From positions 1-39,286 of the forward strand of contig NZ_JAIJZW010000017.1 in assembly GCF_019753765.1 (NCBI RefSeq): a stretch of DNA of 39,286 nucleotides. The letters run 5' to 3'. Of the stretch, positions 9,447 through 18,139 are shown piece after piece (the first letter of the stretch is position 1; every line of letters starts with the position of its first letter). The position numbers and the translations under genes were made by a program. This stretch comes from Microbacterium marinilacus. GTDB taxonomy: Bacteria; Actinomycetota; Actinomycetes; Actinomycetales; Microbacteriaceae. The notes beneath the pieces are model-generated. The model was not told the DNA's origin and searched no databases. It saw only the letters and a list, made by a program, of their open reading frames with translations.

Positions 9447-10082
9447 TCAGCACTGTGGGACTGCGATTGCCGTGTAAGCGGTCCCGTCTGCGATGCCCCA
9501 GCGGCCGCTCATGAAGCGCAGCCGATGAGTGAGCGCAAGCGGATGATGCACCTGCGCCACAAATGCGCCGTCCTCGGCGAACTTGACTGACACATCAGCG
9601 AAGTCGAGCCAGGTGCCGGTGAGCGGCGACCATGCCTTGAATACGCTCTCCTTCGCGCTGAAACGGAGTAGGGCGATGTGCGGGTCGGAGCCATCCCGCC
9701 TCTGCTCCCGCTCGTCGTCGCGTTCGAGAAAGTCGGCGAGGTCGTCCGGGATGTCTCTGATCGGTTCGGCATCGATCCCGAGCGCGCGATACTCGCGCGC
9801 TCGGGCAACGGCCGCCGCGTACACGCCGTCGCAGTGGGTGATGGAGCCGACAAAGCCCGCTGGCCACATGGGAGCACCGCCCGGTTGCCGGCCCACCCAC
9901 GGAGCATCGACGCCGTGCAGTCGTAAGGCGTTGTGCGCGCAACGGCGACCGGTCGCGAAGTCGCGAAGACGCGCGGTGGCCATCCCGCTCACGAGGCCGG
10001 CCTCTGCGACCGAGGCAGGATCCGTCAGCGGTTCACCGAGCACGGACAACGTCACACCAGCCGGCAGGAGCGTGTCGAACAA
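9447..10082 (-). CDS. 4'-phosphopantetheinyl transferase (EntD/Sfp superfamily)
   Basis: This 211-residue enzyme should move the phosphopantetheine arm from coenzyme A to the conserved Ser of carrier (T) domains, activating the synthetases encoded just upstream. It has the EntD-type motifs: DFATGRRCAHNAL (41-53), WPAGFVGSITHCDG (73-86), GIDAE with the Mg-binding acidic residues (102-106) and FSAKESVFKAWSPLTG (141-156). The start is TTG at 10082, 17 bases after the synthetase stop, or GTG at 10055; no good ribosome binding site distinguishes them. As the last gene of the minus-strand arm it is very likely dedicated to the cluster. Confidence 0.93.
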   Translation of the reverse strand: MFDTLLPAGVTLSVLGEPLTDPASVAEAGLVSGMATARLRDFATGRRCAHNALRLHGVDAPWVGRQPGGAPMWPAGFVGSITHCDGVYAAAVARAREYRALGIDAEPIRDIPDDLADFLERDDEREQRRDGSDPHIALLRFSAKESVFKAWSPLTGTWLDFADVSVKFAEDGAFVAQVHHPLALTHRLRFMSGRWGIADGTAYTAIAVPQC

Positions 10083-10099
10083 GCGGTCAGCTCGGTCGT

Positions 10100-11440
10100 C
10101 TAAGCGATGCTGCGCGTCAGGGCCTCATCGGCTGCACGCTGGAGGTCGTCTTTCGTCCCGATGACTCCGCTTGGAATCGCGTCGGGCAGATCGTCTTCGA
10201 GGAGCCGGAGCCGCCGATCGCTCCAGCCGAAGATCGCCCACCCCAGCTGGAGCAGACCGCTCAGCACGATCAACAGTGCAAGGGCGCGCCCCGGACCGAC
10301 GCCCGTGACCAGCCCCAACGTGTCCGCCCATGCGCCGCCCGGCTCGAGCAGCGGCTGGAGGTAGGTCTCGGCCAGCGGGCCGACCACGAGATAGCCGACC
10401 GGAACCGTCAGCAGCATCAGAGAGAGGAAGATCGAGAGCACACGACCCTGAAGCTCTAGGCCCACCTTCCCTTGCACGACCGCGGTCCAATGCCCGTCCG
10501 CGAGGGACTCCGCGACGCCCATCACGAACATGCCGAGTATCAGCAGCACGGGGTGACTGGTGAGGCCGACGACCATCATCGCGACGCTGCCGATCGCCAT
10601 CGACAGGAGCATCCCGTGCGTGCGGCGGGCCGTGCCGCCCCAGATCCCCATTGCGACGCTGCCGAGAAGTGCGCCTACCCCGGTGGCGCCTAGCGCGGCA
10701 CCCATGATCGCCGGGGGCTGCTCGAGCAGCAGAAGGGGAGTGATGACGGCGAAGCCCAAGACGTAGAAGACGTGGTCGATGACGAAGTACCGCAGCGCCG
10801 AGCGCAAGCCCGGCCGCCGCCGGATGTAACGCCATCCGTTGCGTACCTCCGCACCGAAGCTCTCCTCGCGGCGGCGGAAGGCCAGCTTCGGGAACCGGGT
10901 GATCAGGAGGGTGAACACCCCGATGGCGAAGGTGACCATGTCGAGGATGAGCACCCCTCCGATACCGATCAGGCCGATCAGAGACGCTCCGAGCAACGGC
11001 GCGAAGACCTGCCCGACCCCGGCTCCCAGTTGCCCTATGCCGGCCGCGTTGCCCAGGTAGCGCTTTGGCACCAGCTGCGCGACGGCCGACAGATAAGCGG
11101 GCCGCTGGAAGGCACCGGCGAGCGACGTGACCGCCACGGTGGCGTATACCTGCCACATGCTGAGCCCACCGCTGAGAATCAACGCAGCGAGCGCCACCAT
11201 CGCCGCGGTGGCGACCGAGTCGCTGGCGATCATCACCTTCCGCTTGTCCCAGCGGTCGGCAATAGCGCCAGCGAAGGGACCCGCAACGATCCCCGGCAGC
11301 AACCCGACGGCGTTCACCACCGCGAAGTCCGTGATCGAGCCGGTCTGCTGGAACACCCAGATGCTCAGCACGAAGCTGCTGAGGCTGCTGCCGACCATCG
11401 ACAGCAGCTGGCCGATCGCGACGACGCCGAATCTGCGCAG
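10100..11440 (-). other. MFS exporter domain fused to the synthetase C-terminus
   Basis: From about residue 1866 the chain becomes a membrane protein with roughly 12 hydrophobic segments. It carries the MFS loop GAIADRWDKRKVMI between the second and third spans, typical of the MFS_3/EntS-like drug and siderophore exporters. It is joined to the thioesterase by a linker of about 30 residues with no stop codon, no internal start with a clear ribosome binding site, and no frame change. The natural reading is a single polypeptide anchoring the assembly line at the membrane next to its own exporter. Confidence 0.85.
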
Positions 11441-14400
11441 GCTCGGTTGCACGTCCGGTATCGCCTGCGGTTCGGCGTCGAGAGATGAGATCGCGGTCGT
11501 CTCGCGTGGGTCTGCGTCCCCCGTGCCGCGGGCGGTGAAATCGGCCAGCGCTTCAGCGAGTGGATGCGCGTGGTCCTTCACGAAGAAGTGCCCGGCACCG
11601 GGAAGCACGGTCAGACCCACCTCGCCCTCCGTGAAATGCGCCCACTCGCGGTGTCGTTCCTGGTAGTGCTCGGTCACGCGATCTCGTGCGCCCACTACCG
11701 AGAGGACAGGTGCCTTCAGACGTCCGATGTCGCTGCGGTAGGCGGCGGTGAAGTACTCTTCCGCGTCACGGGTGTCGTGTCGAACGTTACGCAGCGTGAA
11801 CGCCTGCTCGTCAGCGTCCAGGTCGGAGAATCCGCCCCTGGCCCGCAGGTACTCGAGGTACTCGCGGTCGGAGCTCAGACGATCGACGGGGAGGTGCCGA
11901 TAGATCCAGTCGAAGACGCGACCCGGCAGCCGCGCGGTGGGGAACCCCGCGCCGAGCGCAACGCCTGCCACCTGGATGCCGTTGGCTTCGGCGCGGCGCG
12001 CGAGCTCTACCGTGAGTGCCACCCCGAGGCAGTGCCCGTAGAAGAGAACGGGTCCGTCGATCTCCGCGACCTCCGCCACCACACGTTCCGCGACGACGTC
12101 GAGCGGCTCGAGCGCTTCATCTGGACGCGAACCGTCGTGGCCGGGCAGCTCGAGCGCCTCCAACGCCCACTCCGACGGCAACGCCTCCGCCAGCGGCCGG
12201 TAGGCCACAGCGCTGCCGCCCGAGTAAGGAACTGCGACGACGGTGAGTGTCGCCCCCGCAGCTTCGGCGGCGGGCGTCAGGCGGTGCAGCAACCGGGTAC
12301 TGGTCGGTCCGCTTCGTTCGCGATCGTCGAGGTGTGCAGCCAGGCGACGGATGGTGGCGTGCTCGTAGAATTCGACCAGACTCGGTGCCGGGTCGAGCCT
12401 GCGGACGGTCTTCAACGCGGCGAACGAGTCCCCACCGAGCGCGAAGAAGCTCTCATCGATGCCCGGCGTCGCGATGCCGAGAACATCAGCCCACACCGCA
12501 GCGATCCGACGCTCGGTCTCCGTCCCCGGCTCGGCTGTCGTGTCGGGACGGGCCTCCGCGGGTGCGGGCAGGGCACGCCGGTCGAGCTTTCCATTCGGAG
12601 ATGACGGCAGCGCCTCCAGCACGAGCACTCGTCCGGGGACCATGTGCGGCGGAAGGAAGGCGGCGAGACCAGCGCGGATCGTGGACTCGTCCCGCTCGAC
12701 GCCCCGTCGTAGGACGACATACCCGACCAGAACGTCCAGACCGGTGCCGCGATCGTGAACCGCGGCGGCGCAGGCGGCGATGCCAGGGAGCGAACCGAGC
12801 GCGGACTCGACTTCGCCGAGCTCGATCCGGTGACCGTTGAGCTTGACCTGATCATCGAGCCTGCCCAGGAAGTCGACCGTGCCGTCAGCCCGGAAGCGGG
12901 CGGCATCGCCGGTGCGGTACATGCGAGCGTCGGGAGCGTCGGAGAACGGGTCGGGGACGAATCGTTCGGCTGAGAGCTCCGGTCGTCCGTGGTAGCCCGC
13001 GGCGACGCCATTGCCTCCCAAGAAGAGCTCGCCGATGACCCCGAACGGCGCATGGTTGCCCTGCGGGTCGAGCACGTACATGCTGTTCCCCGGGAACGGA
13101 CGCCCGATCGGGAGCAGCTCGTCGTCGGCGAGATCGTCCGCGTCCCCGTCGAAGTAGAGGTTGTCGACGGTCGCCTCGGTGACGCCGTAGGAGTTCACCA
13201 CACGCGCTTGCGGAGCCACGAGCGCGCGCGCACGCCGATAGTCACGCACGTGCCACTTCTCGCCACCTCCGATCAGCAGGCGCACCGAGGACAGGCCGCC
13301 CCCGTCACCCCGCTCCGCCTCATCCAGAAGCGCGCGCAGCACCGCGGGAACGAGCTCGGTGCAGGCGATCCGCTCATCGCGCATAGTCGCGAAAAGCGCG
13401 GGCGGGTCGAGCACGGTCTCGCGACCGACCACGACCAGGCGCCCGCCGGTGGTCAGCGCCCGCAGCGTCTCGCCGACGAACATGTCGAACGAGAAGCTCG
13501 CCGCCTGCAAGTAGGACCAGTCAGAGCGCAGCGCGTATGCCTCGCGCCACATCGCTACGGCGTGGACCAGGTTGCCATGCGTCACGACCACGCCTTTCGG
13601 CTTTCCGGTCGAGCCCGAGGTGAACACGACGTAGGCCGGGTCATCGGAGCCCGCCGGTGAGACCAGGTCCCCGTCGGAGTGGTCAGTCCCCTGGGCGCGG
13701 AGATACTCGGCGTCGATGACGACCAGGGGCGCGCTGTCGGAGATCATGCCTGCGCGGCGTTGAGCCGGGTAGTCGGGATCGACCGGCACGTAGGCGGCAC
13801 CGGCTTTGAGCACCGCCCACATCGCGACGAAGAGTTCGACGCCTCTCGGTAGCACGATGGCGACCCGGTCGCCGGGCCCCGCCCCTTCGTCCTGCAGATG
13901 TCGCGCCAGACGGTTCGCGCGCCGGTTCAGCCCTCCGTACGAGATCGTCTCGCCGGAAACCGTCAGGGCGGGGGCGTCGGGGGTGCGACGAGCATGTTCC
14001 TCGAACAGCTCGTGCACGGTGCGCGAGTGAAGCGCAGGTGCGGGATCGCACCTCCCTGCATCCTGGAGGCGAAGGACCTCATCGGCGGACAGCATCGGGA
14101 CCATCGCGGCGGGCTTCGAAGTGTCGTCCGCGACGGCGTCCAGCACGGTGATCAGATGGCTGAGCAGCGTGTCGACGCGTTCGCGATCGAAGAGGTCGAG
14201 CGCGTAGTCGGCGGTGAGCACCGCGCCGTCGACGGGGAAGTCGATAGCGAGCGACAGCTCCACCATCGACGCCACGGGCGGCACCTCGCCCGCGTAGCGA
14301 AGCATCGGGTCGGTGGAGTGCGGAGTGTTGTGCACGGTCAACATCACCGAGCTGAGGGGCGCCCGGTTCCCGGAACGCTCGACGAGCGTCATCAGGTCAG

Positions 14401-17035
14401 GCAGCGCGAGCGCCGCGTGATCGAGGTCGCGGACGGTCGCATCGCGCACACGGCGGAGGTGTTCTGCGAAAGTGGCGTCGTCGGCCACTTCCCCTCGCAG
14501 CGGGAGCACGTTCAAGGCCGGGCCGATGAAGGCGGAAGCCTCGTCGCTGTCGCGGCCGGCCACGGGCGAGAGGACGGTGATGTCGGTCGTGCCGGTGTGC
14601 CGACGCAAGACCGTCTGAAGCGCCGCCAACACGACGTGGAAGAGGCTCGCGCGCTCATCGCCGGAGAGCTTGCGCAGACGTGCCATGGTCTCGGCGGGCA
14701 AGTGGCGCACGACTCTCGCCGATGCGTAGCTGGGCACCGCCGGACGGGGGCGGTCCGCGGGGAGCGCAAGATCGCGCCTTGATCCGCTCAGCCGCTCCCG
14801 CCAATAGTCACGCAGAACCGGATCCACTGCCGCTGCAGCGTCGCGCACGGCCAGATCGAGCGCGGGGCGGGACGCCGGAAGAGCGGGAGCGGCCCCGTTG
14901 GGCAGCGCTGCGCGGTACAACGCCGCGAGCTCCTGACCGAAAACACCGGCCGACCAGCCGTCGAAGGCGAGGTGATGCACCAGGAGGGTGAGCGTCGCGC
15001 CGTCGAGGAAGGCATGGGCGATTGGTCCTCGGCGATAGTCGACGGCTGCCCGATCCGCTTCCCCGACCGTCAACGCGACTGTTGCATCGGCATCGATCAC
15101 TAGACGCGGTTCGCCATCGACCTCCGGGAACCGCGCGCGCAGGAGGGGGTGGCGATGCGCGAGACCGTCGAGCGCGAGGCGCAGGGCGGACTCGTCCACC
15201 TCGTCCGTCCAGCGGTATTGCAAGCCCAGCGTGTACACCGACAGGTCGGCGCAGAGCTGCTCCGCGATCCAGTAGTCGCGCTGCATCGGCGAGAGGGGAT
15301 GCTCCACCCCCTCCGAGAGCGTCGCCACTGCGCCTGTCGCCGAACCCGCACGGTTCGCGTCGAGGACGCCGTCAGCGGAAGCGATAGCCGAGGCGAGCGC
15401 CCCTACAGTCGGCGCGGCGTACCACTCGCTGAGACTCAGCGTCACTGCGTGCTCGCGACGGAGCGCCGTGAGCAATCTCACCGCGTCCAGGGAGTCACCA
15501 CCCAGCGAGAGGAAGTCGTCATCCGTCCCCGCGACGCGCACCCCCAGAACCTCTTCGAAAAGCGCGGCGGACGCGGTCTGGCTCGGACTCTCGTCGGGAG
15601 TATCGACGCGCTCGCTTCGCTCGTCGGACTCGAGTGCGCGCTTGTCAACCTTTCCCTGCGGCGTGAGCGGGAACCGGCGGTGCGAGGCGAGCGTGGCGGG
15701 GACGAGGTACGGAGGCAGGGTTCGCGCCAGTTGCGCGCGCACATCGGTCAGATCGATCGTGTCGTCAGCCACGACATGCCCCATGAGGCGGGCTCGTCCG
15801 GTGCTCGAATCGACGAGGACCACCGCGTCGTCGATGCCTGCGATCTCGCGCAGGGCGGCTTCGACCTCGCCAGGCTCGACGCGGTGTCCGCTGATCTTGA
15901 CCTGGTCATCGATACGGCCGAGAAACTCAAGGTGGCCGTCGGATGACCATCGAGCCCGGTCGCCGGTGCGGTACTCACGGGCACCGTCCGGGGAGACGAT
16001 GAACCTCTCGGCGGTGAGGTCTGGCTGACCGAGGTAGCCGTCCGCGACCCCGATCCCGCCGACCAGGAGCTCGTCATCCTCGCCGATACGGCAGGTCACG
16101 CCGTCGTGCGGTACGCCGATCGGGACGATGTCGCCGTCCCACTCGGTCACGTCCGCCGCCGTCACTCCGACGGTCGTCTCGGTCGGTCCATAGGTGTTGA
16201 ACAGGCGTGCGGAGTGTGCTCCAAGAGCTCGACGCCACTGCCGAACGGCGTCGGGGCGCGCCGTCTCGCCGCCGATGATCACGCAGCGCACGGACTCCGG
16301 CAGCGCCGCCTCCCCGCGCGAGACCGCGGTGACCAGTTCGTGCCAGTACGCGGTGGGGAGGTCGAGGACGGTGATTCCGAGCTCGCCGCAGCGCCGCAGG
16401 AAAAGCTCGGGTCGGCCGATCATGTCGTCATCGCGAAGCACCACGGTGGCTCCCCGCGTGAGAGTGGGGAAGATCTCCTCCACACTGACGTCGAAGCTCA
16501 TCGAGGCGAACTGCAGCACTCGATCCGATGCGGACAGGGAGAAGGTTCGCGCGAAGGTGCGCGCGAACGCGGTGAGGGCTCGACGGCCGATGAGGACGCC
16601 CTTCGGCAGCCCGGTGGATCCGGAGGTGAAGATGACGTACGCCGGGTCCGTCTGCTTCGCGCCGTCAGACATGACCCGCACACCCTGCGCGGTCAGCACT
16701 GCGCGTGGACGGGTCTGCTCCTGCATGAACGTCAAGCGGGCTTCCGGATACACCGGGTCCAGCGGCACGTACCCCGCACCGATGCTGAGTGCCGCCAGAG
16801 CACCGATCACCGCGGCACGCCCCCGCGGCAGGTGGATGCCGACCAGATCGCCCCGGCGCACGCCCGCCTCCCTGAGCGCCTGAGCGGCGTCGGAGACGAG
16901 GACCTCGAGCCGCCCGTAGGTGACGTCGCCTTCCCCGTCCGCCAAGGCGATCGCGTCGGGCATCGTCTCGATCTGCTGGACGATGTCCGTCCATACGTCA
17001 TCCAGCAGCACAGGGGCGGTGGAAGTCGGCGGCAT
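10100..17035 (-). CDS. Non-ribosomal peptide synthetase A-T-C-A-T-TE fused to MFS exporter
   Basis: The 2311-residue chain reads as follows. A1 is about 10-470 (FTSGSTGLPKG near 136). T1 has LGGDSL with Ser515. C is 579-980 with HHLAFDG (687-693), an intact HHxxxDG motif. A2 is about 1005-1490. T2 has LGGDSF with Ser1537. TE is about 1596-1835, and MFS about 1866-2275. Aligning to GrsA by eye gives pocket codes DVEDIGTVGK for A1 and DMGEIGSVDK for A2. The latter differs from the known ornithine code DVGEIGSVDK at one position, so A2 probably loads ornithine; A1 may take a basic residue. TE has GHCLG with Cys1669, Asp1785 and His1816. The starter lacks a C domain, so a dipeptide is expected. 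ATG at 17035 has GAAGGA upstream. AKR, this gene and the PPTase form one operon. Confidence 0.95.
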   Translation of the reverse strand: MPPTSTAPVLLDDVWTDIVQQIETMPDAIALADGEGDVTYGRLEVLVSDAAQALREAGVRRGDLVGIHLPRGRAAVIGALAALSIGAGYVPLDPVYPEARLTFMQEQTRPRAVLTAQGVRVMSDGAKQTDPAYVIFTSGSTGLPKGVLIGRRALTAFARTFARTFSLSASDRVLQFASMSFDVSVEEIFPTLTRGATVVLRDDDMIGRPELFLRRCGELGITVLDLPTAYWHELVTAVSRGEAALPESVRCVIIGGETARPDAVRQWRRALGAHSARLFNTYGPTETTVGVTAADVTEWDGDIVPIGVPHDGVTCRIGEDDELLVGGIGVADGYLGQPDLTAERFIVSPDGAREYRTGDRARWSSDGHLEFLGRIDDQVKISGHRVEPGEVEAALREIAGIDDAVVLVDSSTGRARLMGHVVADDTIDLTDVRAQLARTLPPYLVPATLASHRRFPLTPQGKVDKRALESDERSERVDTPDESPSQTASAALFEEVLGVRVAGTDDDFLSLGGDSLDAVRLLTALRREHAVTLSLSEWYAAPTVGALASAIASADGVLDANRAGSATGAVATLSEGVEHPLSPMQRDYWIAEQLCADLSVYTLGLQYRWTDEVDESALRLALDGLAHRHPLLRARFPEVDGEPRLVIDADATVALTVGEADRAAVDYRRGPIAHAFLDGATLTLLVHHLAFDGWSAGVFGQELAALYRAALPNGAAPALPASRPALDLAVRDAAAAVDPVLRDYWRERLSGSRRDLALPADRPRPAVPSYASARVVRHLPAETMARLRKLSGDERASLFHVVLAALQTVLRRHTGTTDITVLSPVAGRDSDEASAFIGPALNVLPLRGEVADDATFAEHLRRVRDATVRDLDHAALALPDLMTLVERSGNRAPLSSVMLTVHNTPHSTDPMLRYAGEVPPVASMVELSLAIDFPVDGAVLTADYALDLFDRERVDTLLSHLITVLDAVADDTSKPAAMVPMLSADEVLRLQDAGRCDPAPALHSRTVHELFEEHARRTPDAPALTVSGETISYGGLNRRANRLARHLQDEGAGPGDRVAIVLPRGVELFVAMWAVLKAGAAYVPVDPDYPAQRRAGMISDSAPLVVIDAEYLRAQGTDHSDGDLVSPAGSDDPAYVVFTSGSTGKPKGVVVTHGNLVHAVAMWREAYALRSDWSYLQAASFSFDMFVGETLRALTTGGRLVVVGRETVLDPPALFATMRDERIACTELVPAVLRALLDEAERGDGGGLSSVRLLIGGGEKWHVRDYRRARALVAPQARVVNSYGVTEATVDNLYFDGDADDLADDELLPIGRPFPGNSMYVLDPQGNHAPFGVIGELFLGGNGVAAGYHGRPELSAERFVPDPFSDAPDARMYRTGDAARFRADGTVDFLGRLDDQVKLNGHRIELGEVESALGSLPGIAACAAAVHDRGTGLDVLVGYVVLRRGVERDESTIRAGLAAFLPPHMVPGRVLVLEALPSSPNGKLDRRALPAPAEARPDTTAEPGTETERRIAAVWADVLGIATPGIDESFFALGGDSFAALKTVRRLDPAPSLVEFYEHATIRRLAAHLDDRERSGPTSTRLLHRLTPAAEAAGATLTVVAVPYSGGSAVAYRPLAEALPSEWALEALELPGHDGSRPDEALEPLDVVAERVVAEVAEIDGPVLFYGHCLGVALTVELARRAEANGIQVAGVALGAGFPTARLPGRVFDWIYRHLPVDRLSSDREYLEYLRARGGFSDLDADEQAFTLRNVRHDTRDAEEYFTAAYRSDIGRLKAPVLSVVGARDRVTEHYQERHREWAHFTEGEVGLTVLPGAGHFFVKDHAHPLAEALADFTARGTGDADPRETTAISSLDAEPQAIPDVQPSLRRFGVVAIGQLLSMVGSSLSSFVLSIWVFQQTGSITDFAVVNAVGLLPGIVAGPFAGAIADRWDKRKVMIASDSVATAAMVALAALILSGGLSMWQVYATVAVTSLAGAFQRPAYLSAVAQLVPKRYLGNAAGIGQLGAGVGQVFAPLLGASLIGLIGIGGVLILDMVTFAIGVFTLLITRFPKLAFRRREESFGAEVRNGWRYIRRRPGLRSALRYFVIDHVFYVLGFAVITPLLLLEQPPAIMGAALGATGVGALLGSVAMGIWGGTARRTHGMLLSMAIGSVAMMVVGLTSHPVLLILGMFVMGVAESLADGHWTAVVQGKVGLELQGRVLSIFLSLMLLTVPVGYLVVGPLAETYLQPLLEPGGAWADTLGLVTGVGPGRALALLIVLSGLLQLGWAIFGWSDRRLRLLEDDLPDAIPSGVIGTKDDLQRAADEALTRSIA
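11531..12250 (-). other. Thioesterase domain with Cys nucleophile (within the synthetase)
   Basis: Residues about 1596-1835 of the synthetase form an alpha/beta-hydrolase thioesterase that starts with VVAVPYSGGSAVAYRPLAEALP, a sequence more like type II thioesterases than classical cyclising ones. The nucleophile elbow is GHCLG instead of GHSxG. Asp1785 (GARDRV) and His1816 (GAGHFF) complete a triad. Cysteine-type TE domains are known from obafluorin and sulfazecin assembly, where they form strained rings; whether this one does so is inference. Confidence 0.8.
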
Positions 17036-17087
17036 CGGTGTTCCTTCGGTCAGGCTCGGGTCGTCATGCAGGCGAGAGGACGGCGAA

Positions 17088-18071
17088 TCACATCGACCAC
17101 GCCGTGGGTGTGCGATCCCAACGGTGAGCTCGGAGCTCGTCGAGAACGTCCGCGGGCAGCGGGGCGGCGTCGGACACGGCGAGGTTGGCGTGCACGTGTT
17201 GGGGCTTACGCATACCCGGGATCACCACCGAGACGGCCGGGTGATGGAGGATGAAGCGCAACGCCAGCTCGGGCAGGGTCGACCCCTCCGGCACCACGCT
17301 TCGCAGTGCCTCGACACGTTCGATCGTCGGAGGCAGGTTCTCCGGGCCGAAGTACACCGCCCGCCAGTCTTCGTCCGGGAAGACGGTGTCCGCTCGAAGC
17401 GTCCCGGTCAGCGACCCCTCATCGAAGGGGACCCGCGCGATGATGGCGATGTCCTCCTCAGCGGCCCGGGGGAACAGCTCGTCCTCCGGCGCCTGGTCGA
17501 ACACGTTGTAGATCACCTGGACGGCGTCGACCAGCCCCGTGTCGAGCGCGGCGAAGCAGTTCGTCGGCTCCCACCGGTTGACGCTGATGCCGAATCCGCC
17601 GATGAGTCCCTCGTCTTTGAGCCCGGCCACCACGTCCTGCCAACCCGGTTGCGATGCCCAACGGTCCTCCCACACGTGGAACTGGAGCAGATCTATCCTC
17701 TCGACGCCGAGGTTCTCGATGCTGCGGAGGGTGTAGTCCCGGACGTGCTGGGCGGGGAAGACGTCGTCGAGAGTGTCTTGCGCGCGCGGCGGCCACTCGC
17801 GATTGAGCGGAGGAATCTTCGTCGCCAGTCGCATCTCTCGCTCGGGATGACGGCTGCGCAGCGCTCCGAGCAACCGCTCGGACTCGCCCCGGCCGTACAC
17901 CCACGCGGTGTCGAAGAAGGTGCAGCCGCGTTCGACGGCTTCGTCCAGTGCAAGGGGTGCGGTGTCGTAGTCCCAGCCCGTGAAACCGCCCGGTCCGCCA
18001 CCGATCCCCCACATCCCGTAGCCGATCTCGCCGACCCGCCAGCCCAGTCTTCCCATCGTGCGCTGCTTCAT
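17088..18071 (-). CDS. Aldo/keto reductase
   Basis: This 327-residue NADPH-dependent reductase of the AKR superfamily has the catalytic tetrad visible as Asp54 (FFDTAWVYG), Tyr59, Lys85 (LATKI) and His132 (LLQFHVW). The ATG at 18071 is chosen because GAGAGGACTCAG precedes it; an upstream in-frame stretch to 18227 overlaps the previous gene and has no homology. It lies between the A-T-R gene (68 bases away) and the large synthetase (52 bases away), all on the minus strand. Reducing the aldehyde released by the A-T-R protein to an alcohol is the obvious role, but this is inferred from context. Members of this family act on many sugars and aldehydes. Confidence 0.92.
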   Translation of the reverse strand: MKQRTMGRLGWRVGEIGYGMWGIGGGPGGFTGWDYDTAPLALDEAVERGCTFFDTAWVYGRGESERLLGALRSRHPEREMRLATKIPPLNREWPPRAQDTLDDVFPAQHVRDYTLRSIENLGVERIDLLQFHVWEDRWASQPGWQDVVAGLKDEGLIGGFGISVNRWEPTNCFAALDTGLVDAVQVIYNVFDQAPEDELFPRAAEEDIAIIARVPFDEGSLTGTLRADTVFPDEDWRAVYFGPENLPPTIERVEALRSVVPEGSTLPELALRFILHHPAVSVVIPGMRKPQHVHANLAVSDAAPLPADVLDELRAHRWDRTPTAWSM

Positions 18072-18139
18072 CTGAGTCCTCTCGTCCTTTTGAGTCCTGT
18101 GCTGCTCGATCCGACGTCGCTGCGCGACGGAGCCGAGCT

